Of a stretch of DNA of 64,000 nucleotides, positions 1 through 7,561 are shown piece after piece. Below the pieces are notes generated by a model, which worked only from the letters and a program-made list of their open reading frames with translations, ran no database searches and had not been told where the DNA came from. The position numbers were made by a program, and so were the translations under genes. The DNA comes from RCIO01 sp964629765 (GTDB lineage: Bacteria > Pseudomonadota > Alphaproteobacteria > Rhizobiales > Rhizobiaceae). Every line of letters starts with the position of its first letter. Position 1 is the first letter of the stretch. The stretch spans positions 1 through 64,000 of the forward strand of contig CAZVTK010000004.1 of the NCBI GenBank assembly GCA_964629765.1. Direction: 5' to 3'.

Positions 1-2
1 AT

Positions 3-455
3 GGCCGCGAGGAGGCGAGCGACGGCGAGGTGCGCGCCGCCGCAGATGCCGCCGCGGCGTCCGAATTCATCGCCAAGCTGCCCGAAGGCTTCGACACGCT
101 GGTGGGCGAGCGCGGCATCACCTTGTCGGGCGGCCAGCGCCAGCGCCTGGCGATTGCCCGCGCCATCCTGCGCGATGCGCCGCTGCTGTTGCTGGACGAG
201 GCCACCAGCGCGCTGGATGCGGAGAATGAGCGGCTGGTTCAGACCGCGCTGGCGAACCTGATGGTGGGCCGCACCACGCTGGTGATCGCGCATCGTTTCT
301 CCACCATCCAGCGTCTCAAGCGCATTGTGGTGATGGAGGAGGGGCGCGTGGTGGCCGAAGGCAGCCACGGCGAACTGATGGCGGGCGGCGGCCTCTATGC
401 GCGCCTGGCAAAGCTGCAATTTTCGGACAGCCCCATCGCGGGGAGTGGGCAATGA
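3..455 (+). CDS. ABC exporter, C-terminal part of ATPase domain (5' partial)
   Basis: Only the last 150 residues are in the window; the membrane part and Walker A lie upstream of base 1. The visible part carries the ABC signature LSGGQRQRLAIARA, Walker B LLLLDEATSALD and the switch histidine in VIAHRFST. The short GREEASDGEV stretch followed by an alanine-rich helix matches the helical subdomain of ABCB/MsbA-type exporters, in which membrane and ATPase domains are fused. The substrate cannot be inferred. The stop codon overlaps the ATG of the next gene (ATGA), so the two are probably co-translated. Confidence 0.85.
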   Translation, partial: GREEASDGEVRAAADAAAASEFIAKLPEGFDTLVGERGITLSGGQRQRLAIARAILRDAPLLLLDEATSALDAENERLVQTALANLMVGRTTLVIAHRFSTIQRLKRIVVMEEGRVVAEGSHGELMAGGGLYARLAKLQFSDSPIAGSGQ

Positions 456-1501
456 GAAGTTTCCGGCGCGCCTGGCGGATGACGGCTGTCATGCTGGTCC
501 TGGCGCTGGTGTTTTTCGTCGGCCGCATGCTGTGGGCCAATGGGCTGTTTTCGAGCGCGCAAACCGGCTTTTCCGGCAGTTGCCGGGTGCTGTCCAATAT
601 TCCGGGCGTTACCGATATCGAAGTCGCCAGCGGCCTTGCCTATGTCGCGGTGGCCAATGCGCGCAGGCCCAGCGACGACGATGGCATCTATGTCCTGCCC
701 CTGGACGGTACCGGCAGGCTGACCAAGCTTGCCGGCACGCCCAAGGACTTCCATCCGCGCGGGCTGGGCCTTTATCGCTCGCCCGACGGCAGCGGGATTT
801 TCCTGCTGGCGGTCAATCGCAGATCAACGGGCCGGTCCAGCATCGATTCCTTTGAAGTCACCAATCCGGCCACCGCTCCGGCGCTGGTGGCGCAAGGCAC
901 CATCGGCAGCGGCCTGCTGACCGACCCGCAGGATGTCGCCGCCTCGGGCGCCGGCAGCTTCTATGTCACCAACGGCATCGCCATGCCGGCTTTCCTGCGG
1001 CCACTGGCCGATTGGGGCGCGGTGCCGGGCTCGAGCATCCTGTTTTTCAACGGCATGATGTTTCGCACCGTGGCCGAGGATGTCTATGGCGGGCGGGGCT
1101 TGCTGCTGACGCCGGACGGCAATCACCTGCTGGTGGCGAGCCTCACCACCCGCTCCCTCCAGTCTTTCGGGCGCGAGATGATGACGGGCAATCTCACCGA
1201 AGGCGGGTCGCTCACCCTAGATATCGCGCCCGAGAAGATCACCCTGGACAGCCGGGGCGAGGTCTGGGTGGCGGGCCATGCCAACCTGATCCAGTGGCGC
1301 GATTTTCTGACCGATCCCGACCACCGCCCGTCATCGCAGGTCTTCCGGGTCAGCCTGGCGAGCGGCGTTCCGCAACTGGCGCAGCATGTCTATGGCAATG
1401 GCGGCGGCGATATCGCGGGCGCCGGGGTGGCCGCTTCGGCGGGCAAGCGGCTGCTAGTCGGATCAGCGCTGGACGGCAAGCTGCTGGATTGCAGCCTTTA
1501 G
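452..1501 (+). CDS. Paraoxonase/arylesterase-fold (SMP-30-like) protein, probably catalytically altered
   Basis: 349 residues. One N-terminal membrane or signal segment (about residues 11-29) is followed by a six-bladed propeller that aligns along its length with animal serum paraoxonase: HPRGLGLY (101-108), FYVTNG (170-175), LLLTPDGNHLL (218-228), EVWVAGH and the terminal LLVGSALDGKLLDCSL. Family members are calcium-dependent lactonases/esterases. Aligned by eye to PON1, most catalytic positions are changed: the histidine dyad is R103 and R123, and calcium ligands E53, N168, N224, D269 and N270 become T54, Q160, R215, E251 and K252. A non-enzymatic or different role is therefore likely. It is translationally coupled to the ABC exporter upstream, so it may serve that exporter's substrate or sit in the periplasm beside it. 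Confidence 0.7.
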   Translation: MRSFRRAWRMTAVMLVLALVFFVGRMLWANGLFSSAQTGFSGSCRVLSNIPGVTDIEVASGLAYVAVANARRPSDDDGIYVLPLDGTGRLTKLAGTPKDFHPRGLGLYRSPDGSGIFLLAVNRRSTGRSSIDSFEVTNPATAPALVAQGTIGSGLLTDPQDVAASGAGSFYVTNGIAMPAFLRPLADWGAVPGSSILFFNGMMFRTVAEDVYGGRGLLLTPDGNHLLVASLTTRSLQSFGREMMTGNLTEGGSLTLDIAPEKITLDSRGEVWVAGHANLIQWRDFLTDPDHRPSSQVFRVSLASGVPQLAQHVYGNGGGDIAGAGVAASAGKRLLVGSALDGKLLDCSL

Positions 1502-1512
1502 CAGCGACCAAT

Positions 1513-1541
1513 AAAAAGGCGCCCGGTTGGGGCGCCTTTTT
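1513..1541. terminator. Bidirectional intrinsic terminator
   Basis: A perfect stem GGCGCCC/GGGCGCC with a 5-base loop is flanked by five A on the left and five T on the right. It therefore works on both strands, between the convergent paraoxonase-fold gene and ctrA. Confidence 0.9.
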
Positions 1542-1558
1542 GATTCCAGGCAGATCGC

Positions 1559-2260
1559 TTAAGCGACCTGGACGATCTCTTCGCCATTGGGATCGCGCAG
1601 CACATAGCCGCGGCCCCAGACGGTTTCGATGTAATTGGCGCCTTCGGTGGCAGCGGCCAGCTTCTTGCGCAGCTTGCAGATGAAGACGTCGATGATCTTC
1701 AGCTCCGGCTCGTCCATGCCGCCATAGAGGTGGTTGAGGAACATTTCCTTGGTCAGCGTGGTGCCCTTGCGCAGCGAGAGCAGCTCCAGCATCTGGTATT
1801 CCTTGCCGGTCAGGTGCACCCGCTGCCCGCCGACCTCGACCGTCTTGGCGTCGAGATTGACGATCAGGTCGCCGGTGGAGATCACCGACTGCGCATGCCC
1901 CTTCGAGCGGCGCACGATGGCGTGGATGCGCGCCACCAGCTCGTCCTTGTGGAATGGCTTGGTCATGTAGTCGTCGGCGCCGAAGCCGAGGCCGCGCACC
2001 TTGTCCTCGATGCCGGCCATGCCCGACAGGATCAGGATCGGCGTCTTCACCTTCGACAGGCGCAGCGTGCGCAGCACCTCGTAGCCGCTCATGTCCGGCA
2101 GGTTCAGGTCCAGCAGGATGATGTCGTAGTCGTAGAGCTTGCCGAGATCGACGCCCTCCTCGCCCAGATCCGTCGTGTAGACGTTGAAACTCTCCGACTT
2201 GAGCATCAACTCGATGCTCTGGGCGGTGGCACTGTCGTCTTCGATCAAGAGAACGCGCAT
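1559..2260 (-). CDS. ctrA: Cell-cycle master response regulator CtrA
   Basis: 233 residues, the usual CtrA length. The N-terminal receiver has the acidic pocket IEDD (6-9), phospho-acceptor D51 in IILLDLNLPDMSG, and the KPF lysine. The C-terminal OmpR/PhoB-type winged helix contains LTGKEYQMLELL and ends YIETVWGRGYVLRDP. The sequence is almost identical to rhizobial CtrA throughout. Family knowledge: CtrA silences the replication origin and controls division, flagellar and methylation genes after CckA-ChpT phosphorelay. The start was chosen at MRVLLIEDD; longer frames upstream add non-conserved residues. Its upstream region holds GANTC and CtrA-like sites, consistent with the methylation- and auto-regulation known for ctrA in Caulobacter. 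sciP, encoding a CtrA antagonist, lies 1.5 kb away. Confidence 0.97.
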   Translation of the reverse strand: MRVLLIEDDSATAQSIELMLKSESFNVYTTDLGEEGVDLGKLYDYDIILLDLNLPDMSGYEVLRTLRLSKVKTPILILSGMAGIEDKVRGLGFGADDYMTKPFHKDELVARIHAIVRRSKGHAQSVISTGDLIVNLDAKTVEVGGQRVHLTGKEYQMLELLSLRKGTTLTKEMFLNHLYGGMDEPELKIIDVFICKLRKKLAAATEGANYIETVWGRGYVLRDPNGEEIVQVA

Positions 2261-2344
2261 TTCATCCCCTTCCTGCCGCCGATCCGAATCCCCAGGGCTC
2301 GGCGTCCCGCAGCAGCGATTGCCTGAATCGGAGGCTGCCACCGA

Positions 2345-2352
2345 ATGGTTAA
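2345..2352 (-). promoter_or_regulatory. CtrA half-site TTAACCAT
   Basis: A perfect TTAACCAT core on the minus strand, 85-92 bp upstream of the ctrA start. It could mediate autoregulation. A matching second half at the proper spacing is missing. Confidence 0.4.
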
Positions 2353-2381
2353 CAAATTCTGATTCCGCTTCGCAAGCGTAA

Positions 2382-2396
2382 TCAACAAATGATTAA
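2382..2396. promoter_or_regulatory. Candidate CtrA box upstream of ctrA
   Basis: TCAA-N7-TTAA, one mismatch from the consensus TTAA-N7-TTAA, about 122-136 bp upstream of the ctrA start. Suggests CtrA autoregulation. Confidence 0.45.
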
Positions 2397-2768
2397 CCAA
2401 TTCCCGGATGCCTCTGAATCTGAACCTCTTTCCGTGCCGCTTCCAGTTAATGCTTAGCATGAGGAAACCCCGCCAAGCGATTCTCCGGACTCGACTTGTT
2501 TCGATCCTCTTCAAGGTGGCCGGGTTTTTTACCGGGCCTTAAAGTCTCGTCCCTATGATTAACGACGCGCGTAAACGAATGGTTACCGGCGCAAGCGGCT
2601 CTTAGGATTTTCTTTGCCGTGATCGCGTAGCCTGGACGGGCCGAAGGGGGACTGCCGCCCAAGGGGATGCCTGCTGGGGATGCCCATGGGAATGACGGCG
2701 GCGCTGCCGGGTGGGGTGACCGGTTTTCGATGGCCGGGTGTGTACGAGTATGAGTGGAGTTTCGAGTC

Positions 2769-3140
2769 ATGAAATCACGCCAGAACCTCGTTCGGCTCAG
2801 GCTGTTCCAGGTGAACGACAAGCGCCGCCAGCTCGGCCAGCTCGACCTGATGGTCGCCGAGTTCGAGCGCATGGCCGCCGAGCTCGACATGCAGATCGCT
2901 TCCGAGGAGCGCAAGTCGGGCATCACGGACGTCGCCCATTTCGCCTATCCGACCTTCGCCAAGGCCGCGCGCCAGCGCCGCGACAACCTGCGCGACTCCC
3001 AGCTCGACCTGCTGGAGCAGAAGAAGGCGGCGGCGGCGGCGCTGGCCGAGGCCGAGGCCGAGCTCGCCAAGGCCGAGGCGCTGGAAAGCCGCGACCCGCG
3101 CGGCCGCGACGGCGAGGCGGCCCGCCAGATCACCGCCTGA
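2769..3140 (+). CDS. fliJ: FliJ-like flagellar export chaperone
   Basis: 123 residues, nearly all alpha-helical and charged, with long heptad-like stretches (QLDLLEQKKAAAAALAEAEA) predicting a coiled-coil hairpin. This is the form of FliJ, the stalk-like protein of the flagellar export ATPase that escorts substrates. The conserved N-terminal LVRLRLFQVNDKRRQL and HFAYPTFAKAARQRRDNLR resemble the rhizobial FliJ annotated next to ctrA. The ATG at 2769 has a GGAG nine bases upstream; a GTG at 2754 is possible but lacks such a site. No fliI or other flagellar gene is adjacent, so the assignment rests on sequence and synteny with ctrA. Confidence 0.65.
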   Translation: MKSRQNLVRLRLFQVNDKRRQLGQLDLMVAEFERMAAELDMQIASEERKSGITDVAHFAYPTFAKAARQRRDNLRDSQLDLLEQKKAAAAALAEAEAELAKAEALESRDPRGRDGEAARQITA

Positions 3141-3211
3141 CGGCGGGCGCCGATCCTGCACGGGCGCCCGTCGCCCTTTCCTTGCCGCACTCCGCTCGTC
3201 TATGAGCGGCC

Positions 3212-3670
3212 ATGCGTCCGTTTCTTGCCGTGCTGTCGCTGGCGGCGACATTCTGCTTCGCGCTCGGCGTGACCTTGCCGCTGGTCGAGGTCAAGCGGCT
3301 CTATTTCCTCACCGACCGCCCTTCGCTGCTCGACGTGGCGACCGGCCTGTGGAATCAGGGCGAGGCCCTGCTCGCGGCGGTGGTCGTCCTCTTTTCGCTG
3401 CTGTTTCCGGCCGCCAAGCTTCTGGCGATGCAGCTTGCCGCGCTGGGCGCCGACCTGCCGCGCGGCGCGGCATGGCTCAAGCTCGTCTCGCGCTGGTCTA
3501 TGCTCGACGTACTGCTGGTGGCGCTGGTGATCTTCGCCGCCAAGACGAGCGGCATCGCCACGGCGCTGGGCCTGCCCGGCCTGTGGTTCTTCGCGGCCTC
3601 GGTCGTGCTGACGGCGGCGGCCTCGGCCGTGGCGGAGCGGCTTTCCGTCGAGGCGCGGAAAATCGGCTGA
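3212..3670 (+). CDS. Small PqiA-family inner-membrane protein
   Basis: 152 residues with four hydrophobic segments (about 4-24, 45-72, 93-111, 116-138). The sequence resembles one membrane module of paraquat-inducible protein A (segment SLLDVATGLWNQGEALLAAV, then LFPAAKLLAMQ, then WSMLDVLLVAL, then AKTSGIATALGLPG). Full PqiA has two such modules, each led by a Cys-rich motif; here there is one module and no CxxC pair. PqiA proteins work with MCE proteins in envelope lipid traffic, but no MCE partner is nearby. The stop codon abuts the structured repeat at 3672. Confidence 0.75.
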   Translation: MRPFLAVLSLAATFCFALGVTLPLVEVKRLYFLTDRPSLLDVATGLWNQGEALLAAVVVLFSLLFPAAKLLAMQLAALGADLPRGAAWLKLVSRWSMLDVLLVALVIFAAKTSGIATALGLPGLWFFAASVVLTAAASAVAERLSVEARKIG

Positions 3671-3671
3671 G

Positions 3672-3789
3672 ATTCAGATCAAAGCCAGCCGAAAATGGTG
3701 GATTTCGAGAACCGGAGCGGAGCGTACATTAGGTACGTGAGCACCAGAAGCGCAGAAAGCCGCCATTTGCAGGCGGCTTTCATCTGAAT
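3672..3789 (+). repeat. Structured intergenic element, copy A
   Basis: 118 bp, first of three related copies in the window (also 7562-7705 and 53973-54116). The conserved core is CGGAGCGGAGCGTAC, a short loop, then GGTACGTGAGCACC. The outer arms (ATTCAGAT, a variable base, AAAGCC) pair with the 3' end. These arm sequences are unrelated to those of the other copies but still complementary. It begins right after the PqiA-like stop codon and ends 12 bp before the sciP stop, so it sits between convergent genes. Confidence 0.8.
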
Positions 3790-3800
3790 ATCGGTCTATC

Positions 3801-4076
3801 CTAATGTCTATATTGCTGGATCCGCGTGGTCCTCAGCCCGGCGAGCCCGTGATCGTCGATCGATGCCTGCCAGGACAGGAATTCCTCGACGGTGAGGCGA
3901 TAGCGGTTGCAGGCTTCCTCGAGGCTCAGCAGCCCGCCGCGCACGGCCGCGACGACCTCCGCCTTGCGCCGGATCACCCACCGCCTCGTATTGGTCGGCG
4001 GCAGATCGGCAATCGTCAGCGGACTGCCGTCCGGCCCGATGACGTACTTGACGCGCGGTCTAATCAGATCGGTCAT
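3801..4076 (-). CDS. sciP: SciP-type CtrA inhibitor (DUF1153)
   Basis: 91 residues, the full length for the family. The whole chain is the conserved DUF1153 fold: VKYVIGPDGSPLTIADLPP, RWVIRRKAEVVAAVRGGLLS, LTVEEFLSWQASIDDHGL. It is a small helix-turn-helix-like protein. In Caulobacter, SciP binds CtrA at promoters and blocks its activation of transcription, closing the CtrA programme in G1 cells. The start is preceded by GAGAG on the minus strand. A near-consensus CtrA box lies 57-71 bp upstream, fitting the known CtrA-dependence of sciP. Its position 1.5 kb from ctrA strengthens the call. Confidence 0.93.
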   Translation of the reverse strand: MTDLIRPRVKYVIGPDGSPLTIADLPPTNTRRWVIRRKAEVVAAVRGGLLSLEEACNRYRLTVEEFLSWQASIDDHGLAGLRTTRIQQYRH

Positions 4077-4132
4077 CGTACTCTCAACTCAAAACGCAAA
4101 GACCCAATCACGGCCACATTACCGCCGCAGCT

Positions 4133-4147
4133 TTAAAAAATGCCTAA
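4133..4147. promoter_or_regulatory. Candidate CtrA box upstream of sciP
   Basis: TTAA-N7-CTAA, seven of eight consensus positions, 57-71 bp upstream of the sciP start. sciP transcription depends on CtrA in Caulobacter, so the site is expected here. Confidence 0.5.
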
Positions 4148-4284
4148 GTCGTTTGATCGGGCTCAAGGACGGCGTGCGTGTCGATGCGGGACGCTGGCAT
4201 CTGCCCCGGAGCCGCATATGGGCGCTGCCCATGGCGTCACGCCTGCCCATCGCCTATATCGGCCATGAAGAAGCGACCGATGCC

Positions 4285-5499
4285 ATGACCGCCACCACGC
4301 TCAACAGCCTCGACCTGCCCGGCCGGCCCGCGGACACCCGCGTCGTCGTCGCCATGTCGGGCGGCGTGGATTCCTCGGTTGTCGCCGGCCTGCTCGCCGC
4401 CGAGGGCTACGATGTCGTCGGGGTGACGCTGCAGCTCTACGACCACGGCGCCGCCGTCCACCGCGCCGGCTCCTGCTGCGCCGGCCAGGACATCGACGAC
4501 GCCCGCCGCGTCGCCGAGACGCTGGGCATCCCGCATTACGTGCTCAACTACGAGCAGCGTTTTCGCGAGGCAGTGATCGACCCGTTTGCAGCAAGCTACG
4601 CGGCGGGCGAGACGCCCGTGCCGTGCATCGCCTGCAACCGCACGGTCAAGTTCGCCGACCTCCTGGCGACCGCGCGCGAGCTCGGCGCCGACGCGCTCGC
4701 CACCGGCCACTACATCGCCAGCCGGCCGCTGCCCAACGGCCCCCTGCCTTCGGGTCGGCGCGGCCTGTTCCGCCCTGCCGACGCCGACCGCGACCAGAGC
4801 TGGTTCCTCTTCGCCACCACGCAGGAGCAGGTCGACTATCTGCGCTTTCCGCTGGGGGCGATGACGAAGGCCGAGGTGCGCGCCCGCGCCGCGCACATGG
4901 GCCTCGTCGTCGCCGACAAGCGCGACAGCCAGGACATCTGCTTCGTGCCGCAGGGCCGCTATGCCGACATCATCGGCAAGCTGAAGCCCGAGGCCGCCCG
5001 CCCCGGCGACATCGTCCATGTCGACGGCCGCGTGCTCGGCCGCCACGAGGGCGTGCTCAACTTCACCGTCGGCCAGCGGCGCGGCATCGGCGTCGCCGCG
5101 AGCGAGCCGCTCTACGTGCTGCGCGTCGACGCACCGGCGGCGCGCGTCGTCGTCGGCCCGCGCGCGGCGCTGGAAACCCGCCGCGTTGTCCTGCGCGACG
5201 TCAACTGGCTGGGCGACCGGCCGGTTTCCGCCCTGCCCGCCTCCGGCCTCGAGCTTCTGGCGCGCGTGCGCTCGACCCGCCCGCCCGCGCCGGCGCGACT
5301 GCTGTCGACCTCCGGCGAGATCGCCGTGGAGCTGGTCGCGGGCGAGACCGGCGTCGCGCCGGGACAGGCTTGCGTGCTCTATGACGGCGAGGGCGAAGGC
5401 GCCCGCGTGCTGGGCGGCGGCTTCATCGCCCGCACCGAGCGCGCGCCGGAGACGGAGGCCATGCTGAAGCGCCTCGACGCGGTCCACGCGGCCGCTTGA
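4285..5499 (+). CDS. mnmA: tRNA-specific 2-thiouridylase MnmA
   Basis: 404 residues. MnmA adenylates and thiolates C2 of wobble U34 in tRNA-Lys, -Glu and -Gln in the cytoplasm. The PP-loop AMSGGVDSSVVAGLL is near residue 24. CIACNRTVKF carries the first catalytic cysteine and SQDICFVP the second; the GQRRGIGVA segment opens the C-terminal barrel domains, and GEIAVEL follows. The ATG at 4285 begins just before the conserved core; in-frame ATGs further upstream (for example 4231) would add a non-conserved tail. It stands alone, divergent from sciP, with long repeat-bearing DNA downstream. Confidence 0.95.
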   Translation: MTATTLNSLDLPGRPADTRVVVAMSGGVDSSVVAGLLAAEGYDVVGVTLQLYDHGAAVHRAGSCCAGQDIDDARRVAETLGIPHYVLNYEQRFREAVIDPFAASYAAGETPVPCIACNRTVKFADLLATARELGADALATGHYIASRPLPNGPLPSGRRGLFRPADADRDQSWFLFATTQEQVDYLRFPLGAMTKAEVRARAAHMGLVVADKRDSQDICFVPQGRYADIIGKLKPEAARPGDIVHVDGRVLGRHEGVLNFTVGQRRGIGVAASEPLYVLRVDAPAARVVVGPRAALETRRVVLRDVNWLGDRPVSALPASGLELLARVRSTRPPAPARLLSTSGEIAVELVAGETGVAPGQACVLYDGEGEGARVLGGGFIARTERAPETEAMLKRLDAVHAAA

Positions 5500-6193
5500 G
5501 GCGAACGCGGGCGGATACCTGCCTCGAAATGCATCGCGGCGTGGGCCGGTTGCAGGCGCAACGGCGCGGCCGGCGTCACCTCCCCCTTGCGGGGAGGTCG
5601 GCGAGAGCTTGCGAGCGCAGCGAGCGGGCTTGAGCCGGGTGGGGTAACCTCGGCCGGCCTCCACGCTTTTTGTCCGCCATGGCCGCGCGGCCCCCGCAAG
5701 GGGGAGGTGGCGCCGGCCGCTATCCCCCGTTCCTGTCCCACGGCTTTGCCGCCTCTGTCCCCCTGCCGCGGCTCGCCTCTATCCTGCGCCGGCTTCCTCC
5801 CGCGGGAGCGCCGGTCATGACGGTGAGCGTGCGGGGAGGAGCGGCGTCGGGCGGCGGCCGCTAACGTGGCGGCTTCCGTCCGGCCGGGAGCATCCCCGCG
5901 AAGGGGTCCGTCCGAGCCCGTGGCGAGCGGCAACGCAGACTGCGGGCGAGACACGCCGCGACAGCGGCAACGCGGACCCCGGTGCCGGAGCGGCGACGCT
6001 CCTGCATCAGGAAGCCGGCCACATGCCTGCGGGGCCTGGTCGAAGCGCCGGCGGGCGGCCGCAGGGTCGCACGAAAGACAAAAGATGAGCGACGCTTCGG
6101 CCGCCCGTCCTCCCATCCCGCTCGTGCCGGGATGCGTTCCTTCTCAATGGCCAGACCGCAAACGGGGCGTGGCGAGGATGAAACATGCGGAGC
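5500..6193. other. Gene-free GC-rich intergenic stretch
   Basis: 694 bp between mnmA and the 6194-6480 element with no credible coding frame: the open frames are rich in Arg/Ala/Pro and lack ribosome sites or recognisable domains. It contains the inverted repeat at 5568-5718. The remainder shows no structure I can name. Confidence 0.6.
5568..5718. repeat. Inverted-repeat intergenic element (27-bp arms)
   Basis: The arm at 5568-5594 and its inverted partner at 5692-5718 match at 26 of 27 bases and contain the palindromic run CCTCCCCCTTGCGGGG. Similar CT-rich/G-rich palindromes recur at 43111 and 46853, so this belongs to a dispersed rhizobial-type palindrome family. Confidence 0.75.
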
Positions 6194-6480
6194 TAGAGCA
6201 ATTCCGGTGAAATCCGGGTCACTCTGTTTCTCCGATGGCGAGGCGACCCGGCAGGAGAGACGCGAGAGGCGATGGGGTTCCATCGTCCGAGCGGCTCGAC
6301 GAACCGGGCGCCCGCCCCGATTCCACCCAATTGGGGGAAACCCTTCGGGCCGGGTGCATTTGGCCCAAATCCTTCGGGTTCCGGCTCGGCCGTGGCACCA
6401 CCACGACCTTCGCCGGAACCCTCAACCTTGGGCCAAATGCCCTCCGGCAGAGTGACCCGGATTTCACCGGAATTGCTCTA
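6194..6480. repeat. 287-bp element with perfect 33-bp terminal inverted repeats
   Basis: Bases 6194-6226 and 6448-6480 are perfect inverted copies beginning TAGAGCAATTCCGG. Inside lies a second inverted pair, 6356-6385 against 6412-6440, sharing GCATTTGGCCCAA and GGGTTCCGGC. There is no open frame of note. It has the size and ends of a MITE-like or mosaic intergenic element. The right end supplies the stop codon of the oxidoreductase gene on the minus strand. A fragment of the same end (TAGAGCAATTCCG) is also present at 22734-22746. Confidence 0.75.
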
Positions 6481-7431
6481 ATCGTGCCCCACAGTTCCGG
6501 CGGTCAGGATGCGCAGCACGGCAACGCCCTCGTCGCCGCCGGTGCGCGGTTCCTCGCGGGTCTGGATGCACTGGATGAAATGCTCCAGCTCGCGCGTCAG
6601 CGGCATGCCCTCCGCCACCGGCACATAGGTCGGCTCGTTGGCGGTGAAGGCCCAGTGCCCGCTGTCCTGCCAGACGGCGTGGCGGTAGACGGCGAGCTTG
6701 CGGTTCCACGGCTCCACGTCGTCGAACACCGCCATCGCCCGCGTGCCGACCACGGCAAGGCGCCGCTCCCGGTACGGGTTGAGCCGCGAGGTGAACAGGT
6801 GGCTGCGCAAGCCTCCTGGAAACACCATGTGCAGATGGGCGAAATCGCTGAGATGGTCGAGCACCGCCGCGCCCTCGCCGCGCACCTCGGTCGGCGCCGC
6901 GCCGGTGATGGCGAGGATCATCGACAAATCGTGCGGGGCCAGATCCCACAGCGCGTCGTTCTCGGTGTGGAACTTGCCGAGCCCCAGCCGGTGCGAATGG
7001 ATATAGCGCACGTCGCCCAGCTCGCCCTCGTCGATCAGCCGCTTGAGCTGCTCGAAGGCGGGGTGGAAGCGCAGCACATGGCCGACCATGAAGATGCGCC
7101 CCGCTGCCTGCGCGGCCGCGACGGCGCGCTCCGCATCCGCCACGCTGAGCGCGATGGGCTTTTCGACCAGCACGTCCTTGCCCGCCTCGACGGCGCGTAT
7201 GGCGGCTTCAGCATGGAACTGCGGCGGCAGCGCCATCACGATCGCGTCGACGTCGTCGCGCCCGAACAGCGCGTCCGGCGCGATCGCCAGGCAGTCGTGC
7301 TCGACGGAAAAGCCCTCGGCGCGCGCGGCATTGACGTCCGAGACCGCATGCAGCGCGCCCAGCGACTTGAGGGTGCGGATATGGTTGGAACCCCAATATC
7401 CGCAGCCGAGCACCGCTATGCGTGGTTTCAT
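6478..7431 (-). CDS. Gfo/Idh/MocA-family NAD(P)-dependent oxidoreductase
   Basis: 317 residues. The N-terminal Rossmann fold opens IAVLGCGYWGSNHIRTLKSL (5-24). EKPIALSV, near residue 93, is the EKP motif whose lysine acts in catalysis. The C-terminal sheet domain has GRIFMVGHVLRFHPAF and WDLAPHDLSMIL. Family members oxidise sugars, inositols or nucleotide sugars, often in surface polysaccharide synthesis (WbpB/WlbA type is closest in feel); the substrate is unknown. The chain ends abruptly after AVLRILTAG with TVGHD and a stop lying inside the inverted repeat at 6448-6480, so the natural C-terminus may have been replaced. No operon partner is present. Confidence 0.85.
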   Translation of the reverse strand: MKPRIAVLGCGYWGSNHIRTLKSLGALHAVSDVNAARAEGFSVEHDCLAIAPDALFGRDDVDAIVMALPPQFHAEAAIRAVEAGKDVLVEKPIALSVADAERAVAAAQAAGRIFMVGHVLRFHPAFEQLKRLIDEGELGDVRYIHSHRLGLGKFHTENDALWDLAPHDLSMILAITGAAPTEVRGEGAAVLDHLSDFAHLHMVFPGGLRSHLFTSRLNPYRERRLAVVGTRAMAVFDDVEPWNRKLAVYRHAVWQDSGHWAFTANEPTYVPVAEGMPLTRELEHFIQCIQTREEPRTGGDEGVAVLRILTAGTVGHD

Positions 7432-7561
7432 CCGGTCTCGCCCGTCTCGCTTGCCCGATTTTTCGCGCCCTCATACTGCGGCGCACGGTTTATTGGCAAC
7501 TGCGCCATCGCCTGTGGGAATCATATCGGCGGCGGTTCGCGCGCCGGCACGGCGGATGCTA

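Larger units (their letters stand above)
2286..2492. promoter_or_regulatory. ctrA upstream region with six GANTC (CcrM) sites
   Basis: The gap 2261-2768 between divergent ctrA and the fliJ-like gene has no gene. Within 207 bp it holds six GANTC sites: 2286-2290, 2325-2329, 2361-2365, 2416-2420, 2479-2483 and 2488-2492. Fewer than one would be expected by chance. In Caulobacter, GANTC methylation state times ctrA transcription, so this arrangement is expected for a ctrA promoter region. Promoter start points cannot be fixed from sequence alone. Confidence 0.65.

Noticed and set aside
2520..2545. Intrinsic terminator near GGCCGGGTTTTTTACCGGGCC
   Set aside because: It looks palindromic but the arms do not pair beyond CCGG, and it lies between divergent genes where a terminator is not expected.
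3672..3789. Simple intrinsic terminator for the PqiA-like gene
   Set aside because: The stem is long with conserved internal structure, lacks a T tract, and recurs at two other sites in different gene contexts.
5865..6210. Small genes in the 5.5-6.5 kb gap
   Set aside because: Frames are Arg/Pro/Ala-rich, overlap inverted repeats, lack ribosome sites and match no family I recognise.
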